Below are positions 1 to 14,490 of a stretch of 64,000 nucleotides of DNA, in pieces (position 1 is the first letter of the stretch; the number at the start of each line of letters is the position of its first letter). Below the pieces are notes generated by a model. The model made no database searches. It was not told where the DNA came from and worked only from the letters and a program-made list of their open reading frames with translations. The position numbers and the translations under genes were made by a program. The DNA is from Tetragonia tetragonoides (Eukaryota > Streptophyta > Magnoliopsida > Caryophyllales > Aizoaceae): NCBI GenBank assembly GCA_038025085.1, contig CM076154.1, positions 14,420,001-14,484,000 on the forward strand. Reading direction: 5' to 3'.

Positions 1-1028
1 GATAGATTTATTAATTTTTTCCCGATCAGATCTTTTATGTTTCCCCCAACATTGTGTGTGTCTGCATTCTTACAGTAATCTTTCTGATTTGGCTTGCTGA
101 CAACTCTGGGTTTTATCACTTGTAAATCATTCGATTATTACATGATATCTACCCACACCCTTCTTGGCCTTAATAGTTTCAATTGGAAGTTAGAAGTCCA
201 TCCAATGTGCGGTTTTTATTTCGAATCTGCTTCTCTGCCAGTCTTACCGATTAAGGAAAGACTGCTTGTCCCCTCAAAAAGGCGAAAAAAGAAAGAAAAA
301 AAAGAAGAGAGTAAAGGTAGTTGTTTGTGGACGCAATCTTGTATTTTAACCTGTCCGAACACTGCCGACACTACAATTCACTGCTATTGTTGTTCACTTG
401 TTATTGTTGGAATTAAACTTCATTAATCTTCAGTGGAAAATCAGAGACCCAGAGACAGAGGTGTTATAAAGAACATACTCCTTATCATTGTGTCATCTGT
501 TTTAATAGTTTTTATAGTGGAAATGAATGAGCTTCTGTTCCTCCATTGCCCATTCTATTCGAGTATATTGGATTCTGGATCCAGGAATGGTCTCTTTTAG
601 GTCTCTTCCGAATGTTGGCTTTGCCTGGAAACTTCGAGGCTTTGTTTTTAGCAGTTTAACGGGTTCAGGAGTGACGGTAGATTCTTGTGAAAGTGTGTGG
701 TGCACTGGTGCTCTCCATTGTCTTGTACTCTAGTGTCAGGTGTGTAAGGTTGGTGCAAATTTCTAGAATCTTCAAGACCCAATTGCTGCTTGCCGAGATG
801 GTTTGGAGCAAGGAGTCAAGTGATCTATTTGCCTTCTCCATGGGTTGTGCTAAGAATGTGTCCCCATAATATCTTCTTCTGGATGTCCAACAGAATTCAT
901 AGGAAAAGTTGCTTCTTTTTTTTTTTTTTGGTGTGAGTGTATGTGTGTCATTGAGAGGATCACTTGTCCCTGCATGTTTTTCTCCTCAATAGATCCCTCT
1001 TTTTCATTTTAAAATTTTGAACTTTCAG
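1..1028 (+). other. Intron sequence of the ISPD gene
   Basis: No coding exon is recognisable before 1029. The first visible exon opens at a phase-0 acceptor (ctttcag at 1022-1028), at the residue that follows the conserved MQTPQ region of the enzyme. The preceding exon must therefore lie outside the window, and this stretch is read as intron. It is T-rich and contains only short chance ORFs. Confidence 0.75.
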
Positions 1029-2999
1029 GTTATCAAGCCGGCATTGCTCAAGGAAGGCTTTGATCTTGTTAATAGGTACCTCAATATCCCTCTTATGGAC
1101 TACCTGCTAGTATTTTGCAATCTGAAATATCTCGAGTCTTTTGCTACTTACCTGTAAAAAAGTTATTTGACCAAAACCTGATGACCATTACCATACATGT
1201 TCACGATTAATTTTCCCCAAAGTTGTGTTGTGCTTTTCTCTTCTGGTAGTATGGTACTAAAGTCTGCTAGTCCACTCTTTTGTTCTACTAGAAGGTTTGC
1301 TTGTTTGGCTGTTACCCACCCCATCTCCCATATTGTGTGACTGAATTGAAGCCGTAGACTACATTCGCTACATTTCATCACATTCATTGTTTGGTGCTTT
1401 TATCTCATGATACTAAGGCCTACTATCCCAATCGTTTATCACCTTTAACCTAGTGAGACGACTGTGATATTGACTTGGTAGACTACTAGTTTACTAACGT
1501 AGTACGTAATATTTCCCTGTTTTGAAATCAGCCTAGATCACAATGCATCAACAAAAATAGTTAGTAAGAGTTACATTATTTTTATATATCTCTGTTGTTT
1601 TATTGACAAATATTGAAAAGAAAAAAATGATTATTTGTGCTTAATTGAGCTTTGAATTCAATTAAAAGGTGAAAAAAGGCCTGGGCATATTTGCAATTGT
1701 ATTGTTACATAAGTAGAGGAGGGATCAACTCATTTGGCTTACTTGCATTCATCTGATCTCGGATTGAGCATTTGACGCAAGATCCATAGCCATTTCTAGG
1801 TGTAGTTCTGTTTCTTACAAATATGAGTTCAAATTGCTGCAAATCAGCTTGGTAATTCATTCCTTTAAACTACCAGTGGGTTGCTCCATTTTGAGGTCCA
1901 ATTGATATAGCTCAGAGGTGATTGCAACAGCTACTGAACTGGTCTGAGCTCCAATTGAAGAATTCATTTGATATTGCAGTCATCAAGGTTCTCCAGCACT
2001 TGTGACTCTAAAGGTTCTTTGTAGCCTTTAGCTTTCAGTTGAACATATTTCAAGGCTGGGAATCATCTAGACCAAGGGTGAAGCCTTAAATGAAGATTGG
2101 TATCTACTCAGTACTGCCAGCAATCTAATGGGGCTTATTTGGACTACTCAAGAATAAATGGCAACAACTGCATTCTAGTAGGGATTTTTCTGAAGCTATA
2201 GGAAGCCTTCGTTCATATAACTCAGGACTTCGGAATGAACTCAGCTACAGCATGATATTAAGCTTCACTAGAGTCTCTCATTAAAAATATAAAAATAAAA
2301 GCTTCACTAGAGTGGAAATTATCTACATTAATAGCTGAGTACTTTAGAGGTTCTATTTTCATTATTAAAGGGTGAGATAGTGGCCAAGTATAGGTTTAAA
2401 GAACGCATTTTCCAGTTCCTACTAGCTCATTACATCAGCAATTGCCTTCTTGGGCTCTTTAACCTGTAAGTAGTACTATTTTATTCTATTTCACCAAGTA
2501 GAATTTATAGGTATTGTCTATGTATGTCGTTTTTCTTTCCTACGGTAGTTCCCTCGCTTTGATAAAGCAGGACTCTAATGTGTTTTACTCTGACTTCTAT
2601 GTGAGCTTCAATCAACTAAACTATGCCTTGTTGAAAATAATTGTCATTTAGATACCTTGTACTGAACATATGAAGAATTGGGTTGCTTTTTTACCATCTT
2701 CAGAAAAGGACTTGAGGTCACCGATGATGTGTCAATTGTGGAACATCTTAACCATCCCGTATGCATTACGGAGGGTTCTTACACTAACCTCAAGGTATTC
2801 ACAATAATAACTATTCCCTTTCTCTTAGTTAGAGAACAAAATAGTTTTTGTGTTTGTCAACTTAAATTTTTTCGTTCTTAGATTTGTATTAAAAAGGAAT
2901 GATGAATGCTTGAACGATATATGAATAAAACCCTTGTCTTCTTTTTTGCAGATCACAACTCCTGATGATTTACTAGTTGCTGAGAGAATCCTGAATTAA
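1029..2999 (+). CDS. ISPD: 2-C-methyl-D-erythritol 4-phosphate cytidylyltransferase, chloroplastic (3' part)
   Basis: This is the C-terminal part of IspD (MCT), the plastid MEP-pathway enzyme that joins CTP and methylerythritol phosphate to give CDP-methylerythritol plus pyrophosphate. Three exons are visible: 1029-1075, 2704-2794 and 2952-2999, all with GT-AG borders and compatible phases (46 codons, then 16 including TAA). They encode 61 residues: [15 protein letters not shown], then [15 protein letters not shown] and TEGSYTNLK, then [15 protein letters not shown] and the stop. The TDD.S..E and TPDDL..AE motifs are typical of the IspD C-terminus, where the TDD segment helps build the substrate pocket and dimer arm. 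Upstream exons and the transit peptide are outside the window. The gene converges on the STICHEL-type gene downstream. The family assignment rests on recognition of these motifs and is firm. Confidence 0.94.
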
Positions 3000-4971
3000 G
3001 CTCAAGTCCGTAGGTAAATATTTCCCGGGTTCACATTATGGTTCACCATTTTAACAAAATTGTCGTTGATGAAAGCATCTTAAGCATCTATTGAACCATA
3101 TCATTTGGAGAACTTTCTGGAAACTTTCCTGTTTAGTCCTCCAGAAGTCAATAGTAAAACTCATCAATGTCCCAGGTTGTGACCTTATGAAGTACTATCC
3201 TCTGCTGTAGTGGTTTTTGAGTAGGATTTGAAGTTCATTTGCAGTCCTGTGGTAGGCTTTGCTGTGTAGTCATGGATTGTAAAAGTAAAGAAGCCCTTGC
3301 TACTACCCACACATGCTAATATGGTGTTACGTTGCATTTTGTAGCTTAAGAGGTTCTTAAAACTGGCATTTCTTTCCGTTAAAAAAAGAAGGGTACTTTC
3401 CGGTGGATTTAATGATGCATATTTCTCCTACCAATAACTTCATTCATTTCCCTGAAAGTTGAGGGTCCAAAGCCTTGATTTATCAAACTTTAGACCTTAC
3501 AAAATCATTATGTATCGTTGTTACATATTTATACATATCCATTTCAGCATCTGCAGAGAACATGTTTTTCAGAAACAGGAACTCGTATGCAGAATGACTC
3601 GGAAGCAGAGAGCCCTGACTTCTGTCGCAGACCATGAGTTATCAGTGCTATTCTATGATTTTTTAAGTAGTTTTTTTTTTAATAATTAGTGCTCTTCTAC
3701 TATTGATGCGGAGTAGGAAATATATGAGTGTACTTGAGGTTGAATCTGGCTTGCATTGCCCTGTACAGTTCATTCAAATCTACCTTGTGCAACCCCGAAG
3801 TAGGAAGTCAGATGCACTGGTCTGGGACTCTGGGTATCTTATTTTTGTAAAGTTGGTCCTGCCCCAACTACAAGGTTGTTTGTTTGGTGTGTTGTACCAG
3901 CAAAGTTGATATGGTTGCAACTGCATTTGTTTTTCCAGTTAGTCTGGTAAGTTGTGGAGAACTTTTGCACCAACCAGATACTTGTGTACTTGACAAAGTG
4001 CAGATGGTCTCCCTGTTGTTAATTCTTGCCCCCTTCGTTTTTTTTCTATTGTGCTGAATTAATTTGTCCATTCTCCTTATTGCTGGATCTTCAACGAATT
4101 CTTCGATCTTCCCTCTCCACACCTAATTTCGAAATATCTATGTGATAAATTATCGGAGAAAAAGAAGTGGTGTGGTATGAGCAGTTTAAGACTTGAGAGG
4201 GATTTGTACTTTGTACTGGTCAGATAAGAGCCTAAACGAGACAACTTGGTTGAATAATTTCCTCTTTGTTTTAATTTAAAACAGTTCATACACTGATCAG
4301 ACAAAATTCTGAATTTTGACAAAGATCAGTGTGTTGGTTTTCTGTAAAAGTGAGGCTAAACTTAAGCTTGGAAGAACTGGAAAAAAATAAATTAAAACAT
4401 GAGCCAGCAGTGCAACTCTCCAGTGGACATGCGGCGATTTAAGGTTTGAGAGACAATCCATGAAGTATTGATGCCCAACTTATGAAAGCCACTGCAACTG
4501 CAGGACAGACGTTCATTTCGTCAATGCAACCCCTAAGAGGTTTACGAATGCAACTGCAGGAGATGTTGCTGGAATGCTAGCCATACAAGCGAACTAAGTT
4601 TAGGCCTGGAAAGACTCGTAAGGCCGTAATCTGTTAATGAATGAAACCTACTCGCTCAGTTTCATTCATTCTATCTGATTTCTGCAGAATATCCAGGTTG
4701 TTGATCATACATTGAAGTATGTTGTGCAAGGTGAAAATGTTGATTAAGACGACATACATCATGATGAACTCATTGCTTTATTACACCGAATAAACATTCC
4801 CCCCACCCCCAGTACAATGTGCATGATCTGAGAGTTATGAAACTGAGCTCACATGGCTTCACATACCTAGAAACCTTCCCCCCAAGAATGGCCTAATCAA
4901 GAAAATAAAATACCAATAAATAAATAAATAATAAATACAGAAAAAAATTAGCTGCTCTTTAGTTAAGGAGG
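3000..4971. other. Convergent intergenic region with the two 3' UTRs
   Basis: This stretch lies between the stop codons of ISPD (+) and the STICHEL-type gene (-). It holds only short non-conserved ORFs, and I see no domain, RNA gene or clear repeat. The first few hundred bases are probably the ISPD 3' UTR. The AT-rich part near 4700-4970, with several AATAAA-like runs at 4905-4940, is probably 3' UTR of the minus-strand gene. Confidence 0.6.
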
Positions 4972-7900
4972 TCATCTTTCTGCTCTGGTCTGTCTGGACT
5001 TTCTACGCTTGCCGAAACAGAGGAATCGTCCACCTTTGCGTGATCGAGCAGCGGTCCCTTGGTTAACCTATCAAGTTGGAAAGTGGTACATGACTCCACA
5101 TAGGAAAACAAGCCAGGCAAGTAATGAAACAAGTGCAATCAAAAGGAACAAAAGAAATAGGGCTTGTATACCTTTCCGTTTCTTGGGTGTTTCGTATTCC
5201 AACAGAAAAGCATATTACAGCCAGCAGGCCCAGGTCCAGACTCATATCCCCTACAAGATAAGTGAAAATTAGGATCTGTGCCATGCCAGGAGCTGCTTCC
5301 ATAGAGTATATGTGATTAATTTCTTACTTCTTAAGAGTTAAGCCTGAAGCTGAAGCCAAACGGGATACTGACGACACTAGAGAATCACTTTAAAAATGCA
5401 ACTTCAGCAGCCAAATGCTTAAAACATGTGGCAAACTTGCTGAAGATAATTCTCAGTGAAATGACTATGATACTCAGATTTGTCAACGCCAAAACCAAAA
5501 CTTTGAGTGGTTGAACTTGAGATTGATTACTCATCTAGTGTCTTAAACCGAGCTTAGGGTAGGTAGAGCAGTCCCCCCCCCCCCAGACACCTTGCTCCTA
5601 GAATGACCTAGGTTCACTCTTATTCCCCCCAAAAGATGGAAGTTTACTGTTTACCTTGCCATTCCAAAATAAAAACATTAAAAAGATAAAAACTATTTGG
5701 TGTCTTAAACCAGGCCTAGTGCTTCACTTAATTAATGAACAGGCTTGATAAATCAAGCTTTTATAGAAAAGCTTGACTATAATATTTTTCCCCTTTTTTA
5801 ATAGACCTTCAACTCTTGGCAGATTTTGGATTATGAGTGGATTACAAAAGAGAAGGAGGCAAAGAGAAAATTTAGTCAACAAGAAAAAATTGGAAGCGGT
5901 CTTACTGGTATTCCTTGCTGAGATTGGCAGCAAAGCCACTCTGATGCAGCAAACTTGGGGATATAGGATGAGGATCAATCCTTTTACCAGTCTGATCCTT
6001 CTGCAGAGCCTTCCCATCATTAACTTTCAAAGCCTTGATTTCACGATTAAGCTCATCATCCCAGTGGTTGGAAGATAAATCCGTATGATTTATTGATTCC
6101 ACCTGATTTTGGCAGTACATACCATCTTGAGGCAGAACCTGATTTTTCTCAGGTCGGAGATGGCTCATTGACCGCGGCGTGCTTTTCTCCACAGCCTGCA
6201 ACCAAGCAGTTTCCAGTCGCTGCTCACGGATAATAGATTCGATTCTCTGCATTGGAATCTCTTGCCTCCTCTCCCTTCCATTGCTGGTATTATCATTTGC
6301 CTGGTTCAAAATGCTTGGTGACCTTCCATCCAACATCAAAGATGAATTTGACCCTCCATTAAGCTTACCCTCAGAAGCATTCAAACTTCCTCTGGGTACT
6401 TTGTTGAGCTCCTGATGTGTGTCAGAATGAGCATATCCTTCCCTTGCCTCCAGGTTGACTGCTGCACCTGAATTTATCTGTTTTGACGAATTTGGTGATC
6501 CAACAGGTTCTGCACTATCTAGAAGCGGCAGACCATCGGGCAATAAGAGGATTCTAACCTCCACGCTCCGTCTCAGAACCATCTCAACAGAATTCGTGAT
6601 ACTAATTAAGAAACGCTCGGCTCTGGATTTAACATCTTCGTCCTCGAATGCAATATACACAATGAGAACACCTACAAGCACAACCTTATATCAGAGGCAA
6701 GGATTTTTCTCAATATTAGTAAAATATTTATCAATATATCAGTCATATATGGTCCAAATGTTGTAGTTATTGCTTGAGAAAGAAATAGCCACCCAGATAA
6801 TTTTTGTGAAGAATGATTGTGGGCAAATTTGGCCAACATTCATTTGCATTCTCAACATATCAAGAGTATAAGTCAGGTTCGTAGTTGGAAATTGGCCTTG
6901 CAAAAAAGAGTGTCCCTCTTAAGAGCTTAACAGTTAAATAAGGTACTTCTGTGAGGAGGATAGCATCAGTTCAACTTCAGTGGATGCTCTAGGCTAGAGT
7001 GATGATACCGCGAATGGGAATGCAACACAATTAGATATTGGTTATTGATATTATAAAATGGTACACCTAACTTACTGTCAGCAGCTATTCCTCACCTTGT
7101 GTTCTTAGTTTTTTTTTTTTTGCTCATTCATCTTGTGTTATTATTATTGAACTAGCTTTCAACCCCAAAAATCTTTCCCGTCCTCGCATCAATATAATCA
7201 GCAATTACAGAAAAAGCAAATAGATAGAGAACACAGCGTCAGGTAATTGAACTTTCAACTTGGAAATTTTGAGGAACCACGCCTGGGTCACTGAACTGTA
7301 AGTTTCTCAAAGTCTACAATCTTATACACCCCTTCCCTTTCGATGAAACTGTTCTTCTCTCCAGAATAGCTGATCATAAGGATCATTAGCTCACCATCTT
7401 TGATGCCAAATTGGGATAGATTAAGCAACAAACCCCAGAACTCCCACCCCGGAGGCACAAACTCATGAATGCATTTCATTCTTTGATTTTGTACTTTTCT
7501 TTTAAGCCTAAGGGTTCAGGTACTTCTCTCCATGGTTAAGCCTCTAAAGATAAGACTCTTAACTATGCGCTTGCAACAGGAAAATTATAAAGTCTACAAG
7601 AAGCATGCTGGTTTAAACCTATCGCAGGTGACCCTCGTTTTTCTGGCTTCATCTTAAGGAATTCTCTCTACATAATTGACACCCTTGATGCCCCTCTATT
7701 TATTATACATCACAAACTCCCTCAATGGAATCCATGACAATGGTACACAAGTATGATTCATCTTAGTTAGAATCACATTCACAGCCCTAATTGGACACCC
7801 TTGATGCCCTCTGTTTATACATCACAAACTCTCTCAATGAAAATCATGACAATGGTACTTTAGGAGTAACACAAGTGTGATTCATCTAAGTTAAAATCAT

Positions 7901-10900
7901 GTTCACAGCCCTCGGTGGTGAATTTACTTCTCAGAGCTAGTAGCTTCCATTGTCAATCTTTCTTCAAGCAACTCTTTCCAAATATTGGTTAGAGAATTCT
8001 TCTTTCAAATGAAAAAGTAAAGGATAGTCGATGTAAAATAGCTAGCACAAAGTTTATGCTCCTTTATCTATATGGGTTACTGAAACCCTCAACAACAATC
8101 CATCTGGGTATTTCTTAATCTTCAAAATTATATCACCCATACTAATCTTGCATAGTACAGGTTCATGACTTTCCAAATCAACTGACGCTTTTAGGACTCT
8201 TTCCAACAGTTATTTCACATTCAAGTGGTTGTTGTTCAGTTGAACATTGTGCTATTTCAATTGGTCAATTTGATCCCGATTTAAAACTCCAAACAGCTAG
8301 TCATCCATGACCATTATGCAGTTGAATGATAACTAACAGGCTGTTTCAAGTGCAACTCACACAATTATCCATGTTAAGTGAGGAAACTAATGATAGCATA
8401 GATAGAAATATAAACTGATACACATACCATGAGATTCACCTATCGAAAGTAGCTTTCCATGAGTATGAAGCAGCTGTCTCAGAGTCTTGGAATGGCACCT
8501 CTCAATACATTGTAACCATATTTCATTTAGGCCATCTATGTTTGCTTGTGCCATTTTCATACTTTCCCCGATGTAGTCACCATGTGAAGCAGTGCTATCT
8601 ACACTATTTGCAGAGCGCTTGTGTGTGGGCTTAACATCATAACTTACGCCACCAGTGAGCAGGTATAGTTCCTCTGGATTGGCAGAGTTTCGGTTACCAT
8701 TCGCTGCCAATGACGGTGGAGAAGCTGATCTACGCAGTAAAGCCTGCTTGTGTCCAGAAGTATCTCTAGATGCAGTAGATGGATCCTCCTCAGTGGTTTT
8801 CGAGCTCTGCTTCTTGCTACTTCCTGAAAGGGTGAATTCTGGTGAAGTAACAGAGCCAAGCTGTAACAAGGTGGCTGTAAACCATGTTGAACGTTCACCA
8901 GAAACTCTCAACTGTTTTTCAGCTCCAGAAAGAAGCTTCAATGCTTGTTTTAATTTCTCCAGCTCTGCCTCTGACACTGTAAAGCATCCCCCAAAGACCA
9001 CAATCAAATGTAAGTATTTGTAAGTTTAAAGGAAGTATCTTTTAGCTGTAAGATTGAAAAGTGCAAGTCTACATCTGAAGGGTCAAACAGTGAACAGGGG
9101 ACGAAGAAACCATGGTTAGACTATAGTCCAACACAAATAAGATGCAGAACTAGCTTTCTTATACGTTCATCCAACAGAAAATGCTATGTTCTGATTTCTG
9201 AGCTCAAGTTTAAGATGATTTGCATTAAGGTCAAAAGCTAGTACCAAGATCTGCATAGTAAATTTATGTTTATTTGTAGCAACGACGACTAACAGAATTA
9301 GTTTTGTCACACTGGCTACACAGACGAAGGCATCAGCAACAGAGCCTATATCATGAGAAAAGCCAAGAGAGCTTCAACAGAGTGCAAGCATCTCTTATTG
9401 CAGAAATCTAGGAAACTTCAGACAAAACAGCTGTAGATGAGATTCTAGTCTTATTGGTGCACTTCATGTGATAAAAAATACTAAAGGAAACAAACAAGAG
9501 TTGCGCAGTTAAAATGTACAAGACCTAATCCCTGTAGTCTGACAGGAAAGAGCAGGCCCGTGGTATCAGACAGACATACTCCATATAATGATAACTTTTA
9601 TTGTATTTCGTTTAAGCTTGTGAGTGACAGAAGTTAGGGATAGTTATTAGAAGATCGATTACACCATCAGGATTTCTTCTATCATCCAGATCATGATATT
9701 GAAATGTCATTTGATTAGCTTCAAAGTTGGATTACACAGGTTCCTTCCAATTTTCAATTTAAAATAAAAGCCTTTACCACCGACACTACGCATGGCTAGG
9801 CCATTTAACCAATCATCTCAAGTTCTATACAACTCGTGCAAATTTCTTGCAAGATTTTATTTCTGTCTTAAAACTCGAAACTACGCTGAATTGTAACAAT
9901 AAGCAAATATCCCAAATCATTACCAAAAGTAATTTTTTTCCTGATTAACGAACAGTCCTGGGTTTTCCATACTTACAGCGTCGTTCGGAGGATGAGGTAC
10001 TACATTTTGAATCAGTGACACTGAGCTGATAAGAACCAGCAATGATGTCCATTATGAGGCTGGCCAACTGAGACATCAAAACTAATGGATCAACCCCAGA
10101 ATCCATTAACTCTCTAGCTTTCTTTACTGTCTCCGCGGTATTGGATGACATAGCCGACTCCAGAAGCTCAAGTAGCTTTTCATCTGGGATCACCCCTACC
10201 TATATCATGGAATGTTAATATCAAAAAATATGCTGTACATATCATAAATTTTTAAGCAGAAGAATAATCACTAGAGCTCTAGAAGTAACGTATGCTGGTT
10301 AGAGGTTACTGTCAACACATCAGTATATGAGGTTCTGTATATAAATATAGGTATTTCATAGATAGCAACTCCAAACAAAATGTACTAGAAAGCATCGCTT
10401 ATGACTTATGAGCATCATTCTCAACCGTGAGGTTGAGAGTTTGATTCTTATAGGCCTTTGTGCCTCCTCTAAAAACCCAAAAAAAGAAAAATCAACTTGA
10501 AGATCTTCAAACTAAATAAAGTCTGGGTATATCTGCTATATAGAAGACAGCAAGATATATGTCCAAAGCATTAAGCTTATAGTCTGTGTACTAGTTAAAT
10601 TTGTGGTCAAGCAGGAACCCACATCCACTACTCTTATTTGAGTGTGCATTGCAAACCAAATACACCAGGCAAGCCAACAAGATAAATCTTGCAGACATGC
10701 TCAGTAAAGACGCCTAGTGGAAATTGAAACCCATGACCTTTGTCATGAAATTCAACCCAACGACCAACTCCTTTACCCCTCTCAGGCCGTGTTCAAGCAT
10801 TACTTAGTGAAGAAAGTTGAAAACATCAATGAACTTTCTTAGTGGATTCAAAGTCATCATAATATACCTCTCCTGTGGCAAACATTGAAACTAAAATTCC

Positions 10901-13687
10901 TGAAAGTTTTGTTACAATACAGTGATTCACCTAAACAGAACAAAGAGTAGTGTCAGCGATGAAACATAAGTTCTCGGTATATTTTGGAGTGGCACTTAAT
11001 TGTTTCCTTTTCCCGACAGAAGGGTTGAGAGTTGGGGGAGAAAGCTCCCCGTTTCACATGACTTGTGGCATGGATGAAACAAAAAGGGACAAGGTACCCA
11101 AAGCCTCCTGCATTTTCTTTTTTAAAATAATATAAAGCAAGACTTTTGAGCCTGTTTAAGGTTATCAGTTTTAGTAGCAAGCATGTACAGATATAATCAA
11201 AGTGAAGAACACTAAACTTAAACTTAAGAGCACTCTAGAACCATTTGATTCACTTCTGATGAGCCCCAGAAACACAAAAAACACTAGGCAGGGGATTGCT
11301 AAGGTAAGTCAACAGCTGATTTGCACTTCAAGAAAAATAGCTAAAATATATCTACACTACATAGATAACAGCAAGGAAACACTGGAAAATAAATATATCT
11401 ACACCACATAGATAATCGTAAGGAAACACTGGAAAATATAACTTACAAGCTCATTCACAAGAGTTGTGGTGATTCTTTTTCCGAGCAAACTCAACTGATC
11501 TAACATGGTTTCTGCATCTCGGAGTGAACCATCGGCATTTAAAGCAATCAAGTCCAAGGCATCCGAGTCAACATCAAGACTTTCTTCCGCCGCTATTTTT
11601 CTTAATCTGCTAACAACATCACTATCTTTGATTTTGTTGAAGAGATACTTCTGACACCGTGACAGAACAGTACGAGGTACGTTATCAATATCAGTTGTTA
11701 CAAATATGAATACAACTCGTGGAAGTGGTTCTTCAAGAAACTTAAGAAAGGCTAACCAAGCCTTAGATGGTAGCAAGTGGCATTCCTTAATCAACAAGAT
11801 CTTGTACCGTGAGAAAGCTGAAGAAGGTGCAATTGACAAGCTTTTCAGGAGGTACCTCACTCTATCAATTGTCTTCTTATTTGTGCCATCAACCTCAATC
11901 AGATCTTTACTCTTTCCAGAAATAAAATCAGTACATTCCCTGCAGAATCCACATGGTTTGCTCCCCTCAGTGACTAAACAATTCAAAGCAGCTGCAAAGA
12001 TTTTTGCAGTCGACGTCTTCCCAGTGCCACGGGGACCTTGGAAAAGATACACAGGGGCAACTCTTCCCCTTGATACAGAATTTATAAGAGAGTGAACAAC
12101 AATATGTTGCCCGATCAATTCATCAAAAAAGATTGGTCGATATCTCTGACTTAAGCTCCTAATATTTTCTGGAGATCCTTCCTCGTCACCTTCCCCACCA
12201 ACAACCATGAGATCCAAGCCTTCTTGACTCCTGCAGCTGGATGACCATCTCCTCCCATCCAACCGGCTCCGACCTTCCAAATTGAGCTCCCCAAAATTTG
12301 TCGATAGCTCATCATCACTATTCCCAGTTCCCACAGACGAATCTTCTCCATCACAGCTATTGTTAAGCAAGGGGAGATGACCTTGAGCCATTTGAGACAG
12401 GACCTTATGCTTCTTTGAACGTGATAAAGATCTGTGACGTTTGTGACTATCTTTTTGGCTACCACATAACAACTGACCACCTCTTCTCAAAGTATCAGAA
12501 AGTGAAGGAGAATAGCAACTCCCATTAGAACCTTTATATTTAGGTGTCCGCTTTGACCAATAGCAAGGAATCCCACATCCTTGACGGCCTGGCAAATTTA
12601 ACTGATCTTCCTCATTATCATCCATATCATTGTAAGAAGCCAAGGTCCCATCCCAAGATCCTACAGTACTAGGATTCTTACAATAGCCCAAGAGAAATCT
12701 GTTATAAGAATTTGTTGACAATGCAGGGGTACTCAGGGTGCAGGAGGAGTCTCCCCTCCGACTACCTCGCAGAAACCTACTCTTATTCCTAAGCCTAGAA
12801 AGCAAAGGAGATTCAGCTGAACCTCGACGTAAATCCTCAGAACCGCAATATTCCTCAGTGTCATCAGATTGATCAACCAAACTAACAGAATCATCCTGAC
12901 TCAAAACAAAGGAACTCGAAGGAACACCATTTGGCACCCGTTTCGAGTTCACAGAATTCCTATCTACATGTTGTGATTTCTTTTGCTTCTGTTTTTGCAG
13001 TTGCTGTTTCAAAATAACAGTACTACTTCTCCTAGATTTTTTCTTACCAATTAGCCTCCTAACCACAGTAGGAGGCGCCATGGATGCGAGTCCTGTGTCC
13101 CTACATCGCAATGCAGTCGAATAATGCCGGTGGTGACGACGCCCCCGACCACGATAATCTGCCACACAAGTATCACTCTTCGAATCGCCACCCGCATTTT
13201 GACCATCACTCAAACTATCATCACCACTAGCAGCACTAATAGCACTCCTAGGGAGTGAAGATCCCTCATTGTTAATATTAACATTCCCATCATCATCATG
13301 ACCACCACCATCCAAATCAAGCCTAGTCAAGCTCTTTTCACTACATGACTTATTAGTCTTCCAATTATACAGAAAAACTCTCCTCTCCTCCTCCTTATCT
13401 TTCTCTTTCTCCTTCCCATTATTGTAATTATTATTACTATTATTACTAACATCATTAGCATCATTTCTAACAGCATTAAGTGGGTCATAACTATTATGAC
13501 GAAAATGATTATTATGATGTGGGTTTGGAGTGCTACTAATGAAAACAGATCTACTTGAACTTAAAGGTGATTTCCAAGAAGAAGTGGTACCAGGATCACG
13601 CAATACTCGAGCTGCTTTTTTGATTTGTGTCAGCTCTCTCTTCAAATGCAGCTTGCTTGGATCATAAACTCTACTGGTCCCTGCCAT
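4972..13687 (-). CDS. STI: STICHEL-type DnaX-like protein (trichome branching)
   Basis: The gene has six exons on the minus strand: 13687-11447, 10199-9977, 8976-8428, 6671-5906, 5250-5172 and 5067-4972. All borders are GT-AG and the phases sum to 1318 codons (1317 aa plus TGA). The N-terminus (KLHLKRELTQIKKAARVLRD followed by PGTTSSWKSPL) is diagnostic of STICHEL and its closest paralogue. Residues ~515-760 are similar to the bacterial DNA polymerase III gamma/tau (DnaX) ATPase: Walker A GPRGTGKT at ~551-558, a four-cysteine zinc site ending CGFCREC, and a sensor region ending in LSRCQ. The Walker B position reads LIKECH instead of the expected IDECH. The C-terminus is basic and keeps the CNMLFCWNTK motif. 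In Arabidopsis STICHEL controls trichome branch number; the biochemical role is unknown and clamp-loader activity should not be assumed. Introns (largest 6672-8427 and 10200-11446) show no features. STICHEL and STICHEL-like 1 cannot be told apart here. Confidence 0.94.
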
Positions 13688-14490
13688 TTTCTATCTTCTT
13701 CTTCACTTCTTTCTCTCTCTTCAATCTCTATAACTTAAATCTGCATTCAAAAAAACACTTTTTGGCCAATACCCACTTGAAATTTTTGGATTTAAACACT
13801 ACCCATCTCAATCAAAAAAAAAAAACAAAAGGTCCCCACTTTTTTTGTTACTTTGACTTTCCCACTCAAATCTATTATCACCTTAAAATCCCTCTCTTTC
13901 TAATAATGGAAGAACATAGAAAAAGAGAGAGAGAGATGTGATAATGGAGAAGTAATGGTCAAACAGATCTAGAACTCAAAGAGAAATAGTGTTAGTATTT
14001 GAATGCTGACAGATTGTAAGCAATAATTTATGAGGTGAGAGAGCAGAGCGTGGTGGGGTGATGATTGAGGGGTCTCTCTCTCTCTACTTTCTCTCTCTAG
14101 CTAGGGTTTAAGTTGGCGCTCAAATGTGAAGAGCGTACTGTGTGCAGTGATTAATGATTTGATTTGGGTTTAATTTGGTTTGACTCAAACAAGAAAAAGG
14201 AAAGATTAAAACTTTTACACTTTGATTTTGGTAAGAAATTGGAAAACTCCCTCCAAATCCGGACATATGTAAAAGCAGAATCTCTTTCTCTCTCCTCTCT
14301 GGTTTAAGCATTTCTGCATTCTACTGTTTGTTACCAATTTTGGACCTATTCTAATGAATTCCACATTAAAAACAAGAACAACCATTATTATCATCACCCT
14401 TTGTGTTTTTATGTCCATCATGTTGTTCAACATCAAACAAGTGAAACAACTGTTGCAGTGTTTTCATGTGGGGGTGTAAAATTGTGTTAG
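13688..14490. promoter_or_regulatory. 5' flank of the STICHEL-type gene
   Basis: This is about 800 bp between the STICHEL start codon and the left target-site duplication of the Mutator-like element. Pyrimidine/purine-rich runs near 13690-13730 and a CT-rich tract at 14077-14100 are typical of plant 5' UTR or proximal promoter DNA. No TATA box can be assigned with confidence. The element has therefore inserted about 0.8 kb upstream of the gene. Confidence 0.45.

Noticed and set aside
5773..6078. Plus-strand frame opposite STICHEL exon 4
   Set aside because: It is a shadow of a spliced, phase-consistent minus-strand exon with conserved STICHEL sequence.
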